DNA of 64,000 nucleotides from Chromobotia macracanthus (GCA_036877525.1 JAZGTH010000008.1:11252001-11316000); one strand, 5' to 3'. Shown: positions 51,408 to 63,954, counted from the stretch's first letter. Notes: generated by a model from the sequence alone, not told the origin. A program made the numbers and translations.

Positions 51408-51462
51408 GTGTGTGTGGTCCTGGTATTCGCTATGTTATGGGGAGCAAATGTCTCCATAAGTC
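51408..51462 (+). mobile_element. Fragment of dispersed repeat D
   Basis: GTGTGTGGTCCTGGTATTCG followed by GGGGAGCAAATGTCTCCATAAG matches the 5' part of the copy at 22235. Confidence 0.6.
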
Positions 51463-52300
51463 CTTCTAACAGATCTTGTCGGTGTCGTACTCTACATATG
51501 GTTAGCCTGTCCAGGGGCTAGCCGTGAGTTTACGTGTATGTGGGCAGACAAGCATATCTTTAGCCATCATCTTACCATGGAAGTCAGACTGGAGACACAC
51601 ACACACACACAAAGTCTCCTATAACATGATTTCCTCTGACGGAAACAGAAGTGTCCCAGCTGGCTTTAAATCTTGTCTTGAGTAAAGGTGTGTACATGCC
51701 AAACAGCTTTCCCATTTCTCCATACACACACACACTGGTAACTCCAGCGACCTTACATGTGTAAACATATGTTTACAATTCAGATTGAAATCTGGAACAG
51801 AACTGTGTTCTTCACTCCGGCTGTCTGTCTTCATTTGTTGAAAGAGGAGACAGGCAGAGACGTACAACAGAGGTTTGAGCAACTGGGTCATTTGGTAAAC
51901 GTTAGACTTTGTAATACACTGAAGGGTACATATGAGTGTAGATTATTACACCACAATGAATTTGACATGTCTTAATTTTACATAATGCATAATACATAAA
52001 TTGTGCATGTAAGCTGGATGTCCCGGGCACAATTTATGAATCATAATTTATACACTTTTTAAAGATACGTGTGTAATTGCTCAAAGGTGAATGAGCAGTC
52101 CTTAATGTAAAGCCATTTATCATCAGACATTATTCATGTCCGTTTAAAATCAACATATTAAGTCTATATGTGGCACCATACTGTAAAATTATGATCCAGT
52201 TAAAATATTCCCTCTTAATTTTTTTTAACTGCTGTTCAGTGATTTAACCACACTTTTACATCACTGTTAGTGTATCATCTGTCCTAACTGAATATTTCTA

Positions 52301-52700
52301 CCTGTTTCACCAAAAATGAAAATGCTGTCATTTGCACACCCATGTTCTAAGTGTGCAAGAATGTTCACAGATGGAGACCAACAACTCAAGTCAAACTCTT
52401 AAAATGAGGAAGCACCACAAAAGTAAATAATGTGCCAGATGCACTAAATGTAAAGTCTTCTAAAGCCATTTAATAATAACCTGTAGCTTTATGTTGTCTG
52501 ACAGCTTGTACATTGTGCTGTAAGTAACTCGTATGTGTTCCACAGAAAAACGTGTCACAGGTTTTAAAAGTCAACCCAGATGAATGGTCCTAAAACTATC
52601 AAAATGACATTTCAACATTTTTGTTCCTTAACTGAAACGTTTGGGAAATGTTCTTGCAACCTAAAATTGTTAGCTTTGGTGAGGTGAACTACTCCTTTAA
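52301..52700. mobile_element. DNA transposon family E copy 2, with nested family A fragment
   Basis: The left side TTTCACCAAAAATGAAAATG and TGCTGTCATTTGC, and the right terminus GGTGAACTACTCCTTTAAG, define a family E element of about 400 bp. The left terminus is eroded. Family A sequence occupies 52613-52681 just inside the right end, implying insertion of one element into the other. Confidence 0.65.
52613..52681 (-). mobile_element. DNA transposon family A fragment, nested
   Basis: TTCCTTAACTGAAACGTTTG, ATGTTCTTGCAACC and AAAATTGTTAGCTTTGG match the terminal region of family A in the orientation opposite to the 2601 copy. Confidence 0.65.
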
Positions 52701-52865
52701 GAATCAGTTGAACTTGTCCCAATTTCTCTTGGGCCTTGACATTACTTCCTGTCCATTACGTGGCCAAAAAATACAGCAAACACTCTCAGTCTGGCTGAGT
52801 GCTGATGGATATTCGGTGGTCTTGCGGGGATAAACTGAATCCTGGTTTGTATTTTTTGCTTGCAG

Positions 52866-53009
52866 TTGGAGAGCCTCTATCTCAAAAGAAATCACTAAAT
52901 CTACAGATAGGAAGGAGGAAAAAGAATCAGATCACATTGGAGAACCTTAAGCCATCTGAACCAACACTGCCAGATAATATACGGTGCAATGACTGAAACC
53001 AAATCAGAG
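52866..53009 (+). other. Splice-bounded segment, possible noncoding exon
   Basis: TTTTGCTTGCAG at 52854-52865 and GAG|GTATGT at 53007-53015 flank 144 bases. One frame is open for 43 codons but ends 13 bases before the donor, and the other two stop earlier, so it is not an internal coding exon. It could be a lncRNA or UTR exon, or chance. Confidence 0.15.
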
Positions 53010-53876
53010 GTATGTACACTGCTATATGTGTGTATGCATGCTTTATCTTAACTGAAATCAATTCTGTACCCAGGATCCTTCCTCTTTCAGTAGATACAGA
53101 GGTTGTTTTTGATGGTGGGTTGACAGCTCCAGGGTGCAGCATGTATTTGTGTCTCTATCTTGCTGCCCAGAGAAGCTGTGGAGAACAGATAGTAGACGTA
53201 CAGATAGCACCAGTGTATCACTTTGTCTGGACATACACAGCAGGTCAACAGCTACTGAGCGTGTGAGTTTAGAGATGTCATATGTGATGCACTGATTCTA
53301 ACTCAACCCCAGATCCTCAGATCTGAACCCCAAGAGGAGCTTGTGTCAGATGACATACGGGTGTGGAATGTTCACTGACTGTCTGATGCAAATATTGCAC
53401 ATGGAGCTGTCAAACTGCCAAGCTTCAATCTGACTTCCTGGAGTCAGGCTGCACAAGGTTTTAAGGTTGTGTTTATTAAGGTATCAAGGACTAGACTCTG
53501 AAAAAGCAGAAGTTTGTGAGGTTTGTAGAATTCTTAGGTTTTTTTTACCCTGACTACCAAAGTCCATTGCTGACTTTCAGCCCGGAGCAGCATTCCTCAC
53601 TGGATTTGTTGAACGCTGGCATGGACTAGCAGGCAAACACACAGGACATAGTTTCATATTCAAAGACGGCTGGATGCAACACAACAAAATGGAGCAAAAT
53701 GCAAAATAAGTGACCATGAAAAATATGAAAAGGTCAAAGACGTCTATCAGATACTTATGTATAAACCAACAATTAAAAAATAGTAATGTTAATTATTCAC
53801 TCAGTTAATAAAAAATGTGTACTGTGGGATCCTAGTTGATTTATTTAGGTCATGGCCTTGGCTGCCAGGGAAAATG
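53010..53876. other. Noncoding, one weak open segment
   Basis: From a possible acceptor CTCTTTCAG near 53089, a frame runs about 58 codons to a TGA at 53264-53266. It has a fairly protein-like composition (VDTEVVFDGGLTAPGCSMYL) but no recognised domain and no ATG or exon partner. I do not call it a gene. Confidence 0.2.
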
Positions 53877-53930
53877 GTGCACTGTAAGTTACTTTGGATG
53901 AAAATCAGCCAGATGCATAAATATAAATGT
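53877..53930 (+). mobile_element. SINE tail fragment, family B
   Basis: GTGCACTGTAAGTTACTTTG, GATGAAAATC and AGATGCATAAATATAAATGT are the 3' tail of the family B SINE. The tRNA-like head is absent or eroded. Confidence 0.7.
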
Positions 53931-54531
53931 TATGTTTCATTCCACCCATGTATCGTCTGTTGACTGTGTGTGTCATCCGCCACCCCAGTCAGAAATGCCT
54001 GCCACTGGTCAAATGGCTTTTCTGTTGTCATTGTTCAAAGAGAGGGTTGTGTTTTCATTCTGTCATTTTACTTGCCATCTCTTTATCTTTCTCTCTTTTG
54101 TACTTTCTTTGTTCTTTGCTGTTTTGTGCTTTCAGCTGCTAGCCTTTGTCTCTCTCTGTCTACATATCGTCAGTGTGTTTATCAGTGTTTGTACAGACCT
54201 ATGGCCTCTCGCTTCTCGAACCCAGCAGCAACAAACACACATCAACACGTTTCTGCAGCTTTTGTCTCACTGCTGTGAAAGTACGACGGCACAGGAATAC
54301 TAATCCCCCACACGTCAGCAGGACAGATGAGGAGGAGATCACCCTACCCTCGGCATCTGAGTAAAACGGATGAGTATCAGACAGTCTGAGTGGCATGACC
54401 CTCCAGGCCAGTTAGATGAAGATTAACAAAGGCCGAGCTGAGCACAGAGGCAAGTGTCTGTCACGACAGACTGAATCACATTGTGAAAGACTCTTCACTC
54501 AAAAGCACTGAATCCTCCACAGGTATACTTC

Positions 54532-54845
54532 CCAGCTAACCGGAGACGTTCTCAGTACGTTGACTGAAGTTCTCTAAATGTTCTCTCAGAGTAATCAAAA
54601 AGTTTTGCAGTAATTCTAGTATTACTTATTATTAGTAATATTTTTAAGTTGATAGTGGAATATTTCAGGAATGTTACTGAATTAACAAAATGAATAACTA
54701 AGCAATAACACAATGTGTAAAAAAACCTTTGTATTCATGTTTGAAAAAACGTTGAATGTTTTTAAAACATTCAAAACAACATTTTTAACGCTTTCAATTA
54801 CTTAATGGAAACGTTATTACAACTTCATATTGTTCTCTGGGTTAC
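54532..54845 (-). mobile_element. DNA transposon family A copy 2
   Basis: It starts CCAGCTAACCGGAGACGTTC and ends near TTGTTCTCTGGGTTA, in the inverse orientation to the copy at 2601. Interior blocks such as CTAAGCAATAACACAATG and TTTGAAAAAACG match the other copies. About 314 bp, no ORF. Confidence 0.7.
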
Positions 54846-57345
54846 TGCATGTGGCACTGAATCCCTCATGCTGCTGTCATACTGCTCATTATACAACAGA
54901 TCCGCTCCTTTAATTTGATTTGAACGTTTCAAGAGTGCTGATGTTTCACCGCTTGTACTGCACCACTTCGCTTGTTTGTGTTTCTGGTGTGACTGGTGCA
55001 CAGAAACAGGATTTTCTTTTCTGTTTCAAAGTGTCTGAGTGTCTTTGTTTTCTTTCACACCAGGATCTTTTAGAATATGATTTTTCTCACCAGCGAGCAC
55101 TGAGAAAGAAATGGAAACCTGGAGAAGAGTGATTACAGAACGCTTTGATCAAACTAAAAAAATGTACTATAAACTACCTGGCCAAATTTAGTCTGAAATC
55201 TAAGCTAGCATATATTACCTTCTTATTTACACAAAAAACCACCACACTCGCAATTGTGCTGTTGTCCTAACCGCAGCAATTCTTATAATCAATACAACAA
55301 CACTCGTCGATATTGCTTGTTTTTTTTGCGCATACAAATATTTTGTAAATTTCAGTAGTAAATGTGCACAATGTCATAATGAATGCATCATAGGCCTCTG
55401 AAACAGGTTGAGGAACTGGCAAACGCGCTCTTAACGCGCTGCATGCTAACCGTACGTCGGTGTGTTTTCCATGCAGCAGCTGATTTCGCAGAGATCTGGA
55501 AATGCGCTGGCCATCTGTTTACTGGTAATTAAGCGTTTAACTTTTGGCAGGAACGGCAGGACTAACATCAATGTTTTGTCTTTTCAGGGGTTAAATAAGT
55601 AGATTTGTTTGCAGGTAATGATACTTTCCAATTGTATGTGCGCGATTGCCGTTGAGTTTCTTTATTTGACTCAGCTGTTTATCCTTTTGTATTCATTCTT
55701 CTGTTATCTGTTTCTGGCCAAGTGGAACCATTCTCTATTGGGAGGACGTCCAGAGAAGGTAGAATCCAACCCCTTAATCTGCCATATTATTGAATTAAAG
55801 GCTTAACCAGTGCAGTGTAACCATGTCAATTATGCTTTTTCAATGGCACGCTCGTTCCCATTTTCAATTAAGGTAGATCGGTTGCTTAAAATGGAAGCTA
55901 ATAGAAGTGCGGAGGCACTCGGGGGACAAAAGCGAAGAGAGATATGAGGAAATGAGGAGGCAGACATACATATGTCAATGGAGGGATTACACAGCTCACC
56001 CTCTCTCTGTCTCTGGTGAAGGGTGCAGCGGTTCACTGATGGTTCTGATGAAGTCTGGAGCTCAAAGTCTGAAAGCGGAGATCTTTGACGCTGGTCCTCA
56101 GACTGGTGTGATGTTACCAGAAGCCTGTTCGTTTAGAATGCAACAGATTCTCGTGCTTTGTTTGTTTCTTGGTTGTCAGATTACTCTGATAAGTTTGTGA
56201 CAAGTCTGAGTTCTTTCCTGCGATCTCCCTTGTAGTGATGTCAGCCCTTTGATTTTTTCCATGCATAGACCTTCACGCTCGTTTTGTGAGGCTTAAACAA
56301 GCGTCACATGAAAGCCAAGCATTTGGAGATTGACATGCGGGTAGCGCAACTCTATCCGGCAGCTATTTACAACTCTTTAAACATCACTGACAAGACATGA
56401 TGTTTTCATCCATCAAAGCGTTCCAAAGAAAACCTGTGTAAACATCCAGAGGTTCCTGATGAGAGACAGAGAAGTTACATTATTTTACTTTCAGCTGGTA
56501 TACATTATACATATAAAGCTGTTCATCCAGCTGCACAATTTAGTTCAGATTTTTCTGAGAACATCTATCTGTGGCTGAAAAATTACATCAATGTATTAAT
56601 CTAACAATGAAGACACTTACACAGCATTGTTAGCACCGCAATGGCTGAATTTGTGCATTGTGAGAAAAACGCCTTATTGCACTGTCATTTTATTCAATAC
56701 ACACAGTACAGTAACAGAGTAATTTAGCATTACTGAAAAGTCTGTATTTCACACCTTTGCTGAACATTGCAAGACTCTTATTTTTTTGTAATAGTGCTAG
56801 TTAGCACTTTTAAGCAGCAAAACCACTTAGAAGCAAAAGTGATCAATGCCGTTTCACTGCCTGAAGATAATGCAAAGGTTCACATTGCTGATAACAATTT
56901 AATTAAACTTTCAAACCTTGAACCGAATGGCTTTCCAAGGATGGGGTTGTATCATTTTAAATCCACTTTTAAAACACTGTACAAAGCTCTATAGATGAAG
57001 TAACTGCCTATTCATTTCCTGTAGTAAATAATGTTACAACACTTTGTAAATGCTCATGTACAATTAATGTGCTTTCTCTGCAAGGATGTAGCTGGAGGCG
57101 AAACGTAAAAGTTTAATAGTACGTCATTTTTGCAGCACCAAACAGAATTGCAAAAACAGTTATTGTTACCAAACACGGGCTTTAAAACACCCCCTTCATC
57201 TGCATTTGGGCAGACACACAGAGAGCTCCACCCATTCACACGACTGGTTAAGCCAACATTGTTGGGGTCCTGTTGGGCTAATCAAACAAACAAATTGTCA
57301 TTCTGTTTGGTGTCGCCAATAGCACGCCAGCTAATGGACTTAGAA
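54846..57345. other. Noncoding, no recognised gene
   Basis: No exon, RNA gene or confident repeat seen. Frames at 55609-56200 and 56767-56994 show no domain or splice support. Confidence 0.45.
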
Positions 57346-57447
57346 GTTTAAATGTTCCTAGAACATTCAAAATAACATTTTTTACGTTTTTGCTACTTAA
57401 TGGAAATGTTAGGAAAATGTTCTCGCAACCAAATATTTTTCACTGGG
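57346..57447 (-). mobile_element. DNA transposon family A fragment
   Basis: TGTTCCTAGAACATTCAAAA, CTACTTAATGGAAATGTTAGG and ATGTTCTCGCAACC match one end of family A; the rest is missing. Confidence 0.65.
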
Positions 57448-60400
57448 ATGGCAAATTAAACACTTTATCTTTAAGAACTGGTTAATGATAAGGCATTACT
57501 GATTGACCACTAATATAAAAATTATTAACAGACCTTTATTACACTTTTTCCCACTTTTTTCGCACATTTCCAAAAAAAAAAAACAGCTTAAATTCTGCTC
57601 AGAGGAAGGTCAGATTCTCTGGGCTGAAGGTTTGACACCGTGTTCAAACCAAATCACAGTGTAAGCAGAGAAACCAGCTTCCTCCTGCAAGTGATCGTTC
57701 TTTTAATCAAACTTATTTCAGAGTCCCTGGACCTTAATACCAAAACTCTCACACTAAACCTCATTTCTGCTGTACCAGCAACTTCATGAAGGACATCACA
57801 CACCAGTTCTGCTTTTACTTCATTCCCTTTATTCTCTTAAAGGTCTCGTTATTAAAAGAAAAGAAACATCTGACAGAGCAAATGTTGATCATGATTTGGG
57901 GGAGAGAGAGAATGAGAAGGTGAGTGAACAGTAGAGATGGAAGTCAGAGGTCTTTTGCTGGGCTGCTGTCTCTGTGGCAGTGACTGATGGTGGTTGGTTC
58001 TGATCTCTTCACTTTAGCCAGAGCGAGACCTCAATGACAATCAGAAGGGCGAGAGAGAGAGATGACATCACGGGTCCTGATGGGCGAAGTCACATGAAGT
58101 CACATGCAGAAAATTAAGTGTCATTGTAAATAAGTGAGTAATTGTGTTGTTATATTTTGATTTTTTGATCTCATCCGCACACTCTCTTATCCTTTACTCT
58201 CTAAACTCTCTGTCTGTCTCTCTCTCCCCTCATCCAGTCTTCTGTGAGTGATCTCTGACCGGTCCTTCACTTGAGTCAGCACTCTGGTAAGTGATGATTC
58301 GTTTGAACCAGCCACAATAAACAGAAGAATCTGATGCTGCGTCTGTCGCACAAATAAACACCTGCCTGGAAAACTCATTTCTTGGCCCGCTCACCCTGAC
58401 CCTCAGCTGCACTCGTCCATCATTCCCTCGTTCTTCTGTGCTGCACTTCAGCATGTGAAAAAGAGAACATTCTGTCATATACAGCAGGAGAACTTGAGAG
58501 GACTCTTGAGAATAAATAAATAACAGTTATGCAAACACTCCCGGTCTACAGGAAATAGGTTTCAAGAAATTAAAAGTATACTTAAGCATGTGTGTGTGTG
58601 TGTCTTGTTTTTCTTGTGGGAACCAGCCAGCAGTACCTGCGAAGGAAATTGATTATGAAGCGTACTAAATAATGCTTATTGAAAATGTAAAAATGCAGCA
58701 AGTTTTCTGAGTGTTAGGGTATATAATATACACTTTGTACAGTATAGAAGTCATTGTCTGTCTGTCTGTTTATCTGTAGTATTACTGCTGTTTTACCCAT
58801 TTTGTTTTGGAGCTTTAAAAGTCTGCTTGCCCCTTGAGGAGACGATGTTTACACACTATAGCAGCTCATTGTGAACCCTGGACATTCTGACGCTGGGCAT
58901 CACTGTAATTGCATTATAGTGAGACCTGATGCAGCCGCATGCCTCCTGCTCTGTGTCCACCTCACCCCTGTTTCATACTGGCACGTTCCATTAGGTTGCC
59001 ACAGTGATTAATGAGGTACCACAGGGGATGGCATTTGCTTCTGTAACAGTAGTGGTGCTATTCACAGGGCTGAGTGCTGTAATTCTGTTTTCTCTGTAGC
59101 CGTCATTCGCTGAGCGTTCTCCCGCATTCCCTTCCAACAGAAGTTCTGAGTGATGCTCAACACCACCACCGGTTCTTAAGAGAAGACTGATGGACAGAGT
59201 GAAAACAATTACAGTGATCTGCTCCCAGAGGACTGTGGGTAATTTTCAGGCAGTGTAGGGCAAAGGGGTGAAAGGGATTGGCCGAGTTTGAGGTTGATAT
59301 GATGAAGTCATCAGCTTTCTGTCGGGTCAGCACTCTTTGCGGAGTGATGGCGCCCGCAGAAACACACAAATGAGCACTAGAGATGGGAACCAGCAGAGAC
59401 CTGCTGATACTGTGTTATATATCTGAGGAACATGGTAAGACCCATTGTGTTTAGGTTACAATTGTTTAAAACTGTGATATATTGTGATCATTTATTTGCT
59501 AGTTTCTTTCTAATCCAACATTGGGCTTGCTGTTTGGACTATGCAGAATTTTCCAGAACAAAAACGAAATATGGACTTGTATAAAAAGAATCCATCTCAG
59601 TCATTACTTCTGATCCTCCAGTCTCTAATGTTTGTGATACGTTAAAATGTTGTTCACACTTTAATGTTTTTCTCTACCCTTAATGACCAAACAATCCTTA
59701 ATGGATTGTTTAATCCATGACCTTTGTTTATGTGTGAGGCACGTCTCTGTTCGTCTTGTGACTGTGTTCTGACACTTCTAGTTTATCATTTTCTTCTGAT
59801 TTGTTACGTGTACTCAGCAGTGACGGATTAATCCTCAGTCAATGCTGTACCACAGAAAATGACCTTTTATGAGTCCCAGAACAAGAGAAATCACTGTTCA
59901 ATATTTCATATTCATTAACTTTGGGAGGAAACAGCAATTTAAGAGGAAAACAAGTATGAGAGTCTTTGGGAAACGTTAAAATGATCCAGAATTAAGCTGC
60001 CGTTAATTATTTATGAACATGAATTGCACAATTATGTGTCTGACTGACGCACTGCATTGACTGGCTTTAATTTAACACATAATCGGTGAATTTGAAATAT
60101 GTCTTTATTTCTCGCTGTTTTTCCCCCAGCGCGGTGTTAAAGCATGAATCATTAATTATTGGTTGCATTAATAATTTAGATAAGTCGAGGCTTATCAGAA
60201 AATAAAGTGAAGGAAAGCATTCATCTGAGACAAAAAGCAGAATGTGCTTGTCTGATGTCAGGACTGACAGCTGAATTAACACTGAATGGAGACAGTGGTG
60301 ATGTTTGGATGCTCTCGAGTCATGTAGTGTGGAGTCAGAAAGGCACTGAAAGCGTGACCTGCTGCTGGGTGTGATGGCTTCCTCTTGTTTTGACTATCAT

Positions 60401-60614
60401 TTTCTCAGCTTCCTTCCGTATAAAAGCTTCTAAAGACTGACCTTTGTAAACTTTTTACATTTTATTCTGCAGCCATTATGTGCTATTTTTGATATACTGC
60501 CCTTTGCAAAACTGACTTGTATTCAGATACTGTAAACCGTCCACACAGAATAAGTTTAAGAAGTAGAACCAACTGATTGTTATTGAATAATTTTTAAACG
60601 GTAATATGTTCAAG

Positions 60615-60618
<4 letters not shown>
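57448..60618. other. Noncoding, no recognised gene
   Basis: It has an A-tract at about 57572-57583 and a short GT run at 58590-58603. A 49-base segment at 58238-58286 has good splice signals but is closed in all frames. A possible decayed family D remnant sits near 58715-58750. Confidence 0.4.

Positions 60619-60672
<54 letters not shown>
60619..60672. repeat. (GT)n(AT)n compound microsatellite
   Basis: About 21 GT units followed by AT units. Confidence 0.95.
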
Positions 60673-61194
60673 GCAGTTTTCTGGGAAATCTATTTCAGTA
60701 TCTTATTATGACATGTTGATTGCTTCCTCTATGTCACATTTAGTAACACGTTCATGACAAACACAACAGGTAGAAAGACACCTGTTGAAACTTGTCTTAC
60801 TTATCACACTTTTAAAGGCCTTAAACCTCCTTGGATCAATTTGCAATGATTATTGTCATTGTAAATTTACTAAATTGACAGTGTCAGAATAGTAAAACGC
60901 ATTCATCAAATAATCTTAGTCAACAGTTTCGAGTCATACGGCGGTATGTTTTAAAGAAGAACTCTTTTGCGTCAACATTATTATGCGGATGTGAACTGAG
61001 CTGACCTGACCCTATGAAATCCCCCTCATCACCATCATCACAAGCACAGGGTCATTTACCAAAGTTTAGACGGGCCATAACGATTCGTCCCCGTGTCTGC
61101 CACTGATTGTTAAGGTTTTGATTGAGTGATTAAAAAGCTTTTCCGCCGTTCCCTCTCCTGGTGACCTCCTGCTGTTCTCTCTCTCCAGCTGTCA

Positions 61195-61380
61195 AGAGAG
61201 CTCCACTCATTACGTCAGTCCTCTTAATGACACGCACATTAGCATAGCGTAGCCCCGGCCGCTAACAGACCTCGTAACGAGAGTCGTGACCTGCAATAAA
61301 CCCGAAAGGGTCTTTTAACGGTTAACACCTCACCTTTAATCCACAGAGAGGCTTGTAGTGCCAGACTAAAACCATCATGG
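61195..61380. promoter_or_regulatory. Possible conserved noncoding element
   Basis: Unique sequence with CATTACGTCAG (CRE/ATF-like), CTTAATGACACG, GCACATTAGCATAG and TTTTAACGGTTAAC. It is unusually CpG-containing for its surroundings. Inference only. Confidence 0.2.
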
Positions 61381-61751
61381 CCACTTTACCAGTTAAGTTA
61401 CACTGGAGGGCTGATGGGGCCGAGCATTAGAAAAATTGTTAACAGCGGCGCAGTTGAAGCAGGAACATGTGCGCATGTGGAAAAGCGAGTGGATCAGGTG
61501 GCGTAAGCGATAATGAAAAAACGACTGGGGCGAAATTGCATTTTGTGGCCAACAGTCTCTACACTGGTTCTCATTACACTGTCACAGATGTGCAAGGCAG
61601 AGAGCAACTTTTCTGTGTTTGCGATACGTCGTGGTGTCAACACCGACATCTGTTCGGTGTTTAGATTTCAATTCTCGAACATAAGAAGCTGTTAATACAG
61701 AAACAACACGTATATGTATTCATTTATCTAATTTGGTAATTGTATCATGAC

Positions 61752-61893
61752 ATATATGCAGAAGCATTTATTTAAAGCGACTCACAGTGCATTCAAGCTA
61801 TACATTTTATCTGTGTGTAGTTCCCTTTTAATCGAACCCACAACCTTTGTACTGCTAACACAATGCCCTTCCGGCTGATGTGCGCAACCACAG
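61752..61893 (-). mobile_element. tRNA-derived SINE, family B, minus strand
   Basis: Read on the minus strand, GGTTGTGGGTTCGATT (61831-61846) contains a canonical box B, preceded by a CAGTACAAA spacer and followed by the body and GTGAGTCGCTTTAAATAAATG tail. Confidence 0.8.
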
Positions 61894-62489
61894 ATTTGTA
61901 GGGGGCTGAGATTAAAGCAGGGGTGTCAAAGCTATAAACCCTCATTAAATATTATTGCTCACTGTAGGTCAGTGTGGATTGCTGAATTAATTTGAATGTT
62001 TGCGTTACTGTAACTCATGCACGTCAGAAGATCACACAGCATTAGTTCTCCTGTGTGTGGAAGCGCGCCTGCAGTAAACCCAGGGGCTGTGTGTCACATG
62101 TCTCTTTCTGTGTTCTTTCTTGTCTTCACAATGAATTTTAATATAACGTGTGACGGCGAGGCAGCGCAGTGATGTTCAGTGGATATGAATTACAAACGTT
62201 TGACATTGTATTACACACATTGTCTGTGACCATTCATGCATATTAACATGCACCTGCAGCCTGCACTGCAGTGTGTAACCGTGTGAATAATAATTATGAC
62301 AGTTATGTAAGCTGAAATTAAAGAGCTGATTATTTATGCATTCTTTGAGGTATGTGTTCGGACGTAATTATGCAGTTGGTGTGATGTCGAAAAAGTCGTT
62401 CTTATGTTGTGATTGAAAATGTGATGCTGAATCTAAATGTTTATATATGTTTCAAAACACGTTGCTACATTACAAAAACCTGTTGATTG
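61894..62489. other. Noncoding, possible regulatory sequence
   Basis: The stretch 62150-62350 is unique, with GAATAATAATTATGAC, GAAATTAAAGAGC, TGCATATTAACATGC and CGTAATTATGC cores, suggestive of an enhancer. No gene seen. Confidence 0.3.
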
Positions 62490-62514
62490 GTGTGTGTGTG
62501 TGTGTGTGTGTGTG
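62490..62514. repeat. (GT)n microsatellite
   Basis: About 12 GT units. Confidence 0.95.
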
Positions 62515-63398
62515 GTGGATCTGGGGTCATATGAAAGGTTGCAGTAACACACTATAATAAAGGATATGAATAATAGAAATGATGGCTTCTGGTCAGAAGG
62601 GCAGGACTGGATATTTTCCCACCACTCATTGTCTGTCTGTCATTCAGACGCGTTACCAGGGTGGTGCCAAAGTTATACACTTGATGATTTATTCATTCTG
62701 TGAATAATTGACTCAGTTTCTCTCGTCTGTTTTTTTCAGGGCGTCAGAGGTTATAATAACGACCTTTAAATGTTTATTCTCTCACTCGGAGCTCATCTAG
62801 AGAAGCCATCACCCCTGCAGACAGTAGATGAGACGCAACAGTCGCACAGCGGCGATTGGGCCTTTTAGGAACTTTCCTGACACGTTTCAGTTCATTCTAT
62901 GCAAGCACACGCGTCTCAGGGCAAAACCTTCAGCAGGCAGCTTAGCGGTTAAAGAAGCAAACAATAGTTTGGAACAAAACAAAAACACCAGGCGTATTGA
63001 AACCACATTCTAGCACCACCGCAGTCGTGTTGAAGCACACACACTGTTCACTAGACCACGCCTCCGACGTGCTGATTTGATTTTATTCTTCTGTTCTCTC
63101 TACCATTCAATGTTCCAACCCATTTTTACATTAATTTCTCACTTTATAAAAATGAATTTTGCAGAGTTGTCTAAAAGTTTTAGAAGTTTTGAAAGCGAAT
63201 GAAGGCCTGTGAAGACACCATCTCCCTCCATCACTCACAGCACGCTTCTCATGACCTCCTGAGGAGAGAAAAGAAGTGATGAGAGATGAGTTACTGCTTC
63301 GTCTTCTCAGTATGGAGCACATACTCACTGTGTCCATTTCAGCATTGTTTAAATTTAGCTGCCCCTCCTCTATTTCTCATCATGACAGGCAAATATCC
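62515..63398. other. Noncoding, no recognised gene
   Basis: A good acceptor-like TTTTTTTCAG ends near 62739, but the downstream frames close quickly. Nothing else recognised. Confidence 0.4.
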
Positions 63399-63575
63399 CA
63401 ACTAGGAATTTTAGGTTGTAAAGTGTTTTCGTAATGTTTCCATTAAGTAACAAAAAGTTTAAAAATGTTACTTTGAATGTTGTAGGAACGTTCAATGTCA
63501 ACGTTCAAAAGTTGTATTAACATTATTGCTTTGTTATAGGAATGTTTTCTGAACATGTATAAATTCTGTAACATT
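63399..63575 (+). mobile_element. DNA transposon family A, truncated
   Basis: Same orientation as the 2601 copy: TTTTAGGTTGTAAAGTG, GTTTCCATTAAGTAACAAAA, GTATTAACATTATTGC and ATTCTGTAACATT appear in order. It then breaks off at 63575 into unrelated sequence. Confidence 0.7.
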
Positions 63576-63803
63576 GGCGTGGAGTCTTCAGCGGGTCGAG
63601 TGACCAGAAGAACAGAGCACAAGCCTTTAAACAGAGAGATTCACACTTTCCTGGTTCTGAGCTCACTTCCAGTTTGGGTTTTGGACACAAGTCAAAGATA
63701 ACAGCTGTACATGTTGAGGGATCAGTGATCCCGATCGACTCCCTGGCAACCGGAACACCGGTGGGAAGCAGCTCATAATTAGGAACGTTCTGGGTCATCT
63801 TAA
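63523..63803 (-). other. Open minus-strand segment, possible exon or exonised repeat
   Basis: On the minus strand a pyrimidine-rich run ending in AG precedes an ATG at 63798. The frame stays open for about 92 codons to 63523 and begins MTQNVPNYELLPTGVPVARE. Its first 50 or so residues have a mixed composition more like a protein than most chance frames here. A possible donor (AAAGTGTGA on the minus strand) lies near 63640. The low-coordinate side abuts a truncated MITE at 63399-63575, so the segment may be part of another dispersed repeat. I recognise no protein family. Confidence 0.2.
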
Positions 63804-63888
63804 GGAGAGGAGAAATCCAGGGAGAACCAGAGAATAAGAGGCAAGTGTGGATATAAGAATAGATATAAGGATAGAATATATACACTGT

Positions 63889-63899
63889 ACACACACATG

Positions 63900-63932
<33 letters not shown>

Positions 63933-63954
63933 GATATTTATATTTATATATATA
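63889..63954. repeat. (CA)n(TA)n compound microsatellite
   Basis: CA run changing to TA with interruptions. It accounts for the Tyr/Ile-rich N-terminal part of the long minus-strand frame ending at 63523. Confidence 0.9.

Noticed and set aside
58238..58286. 49-base exon with good acceptor and donor
   Set aside because: All three frames contain stops, and the pyrimidine tract is ordinary for this window; it could only be noncoding, with no other support.
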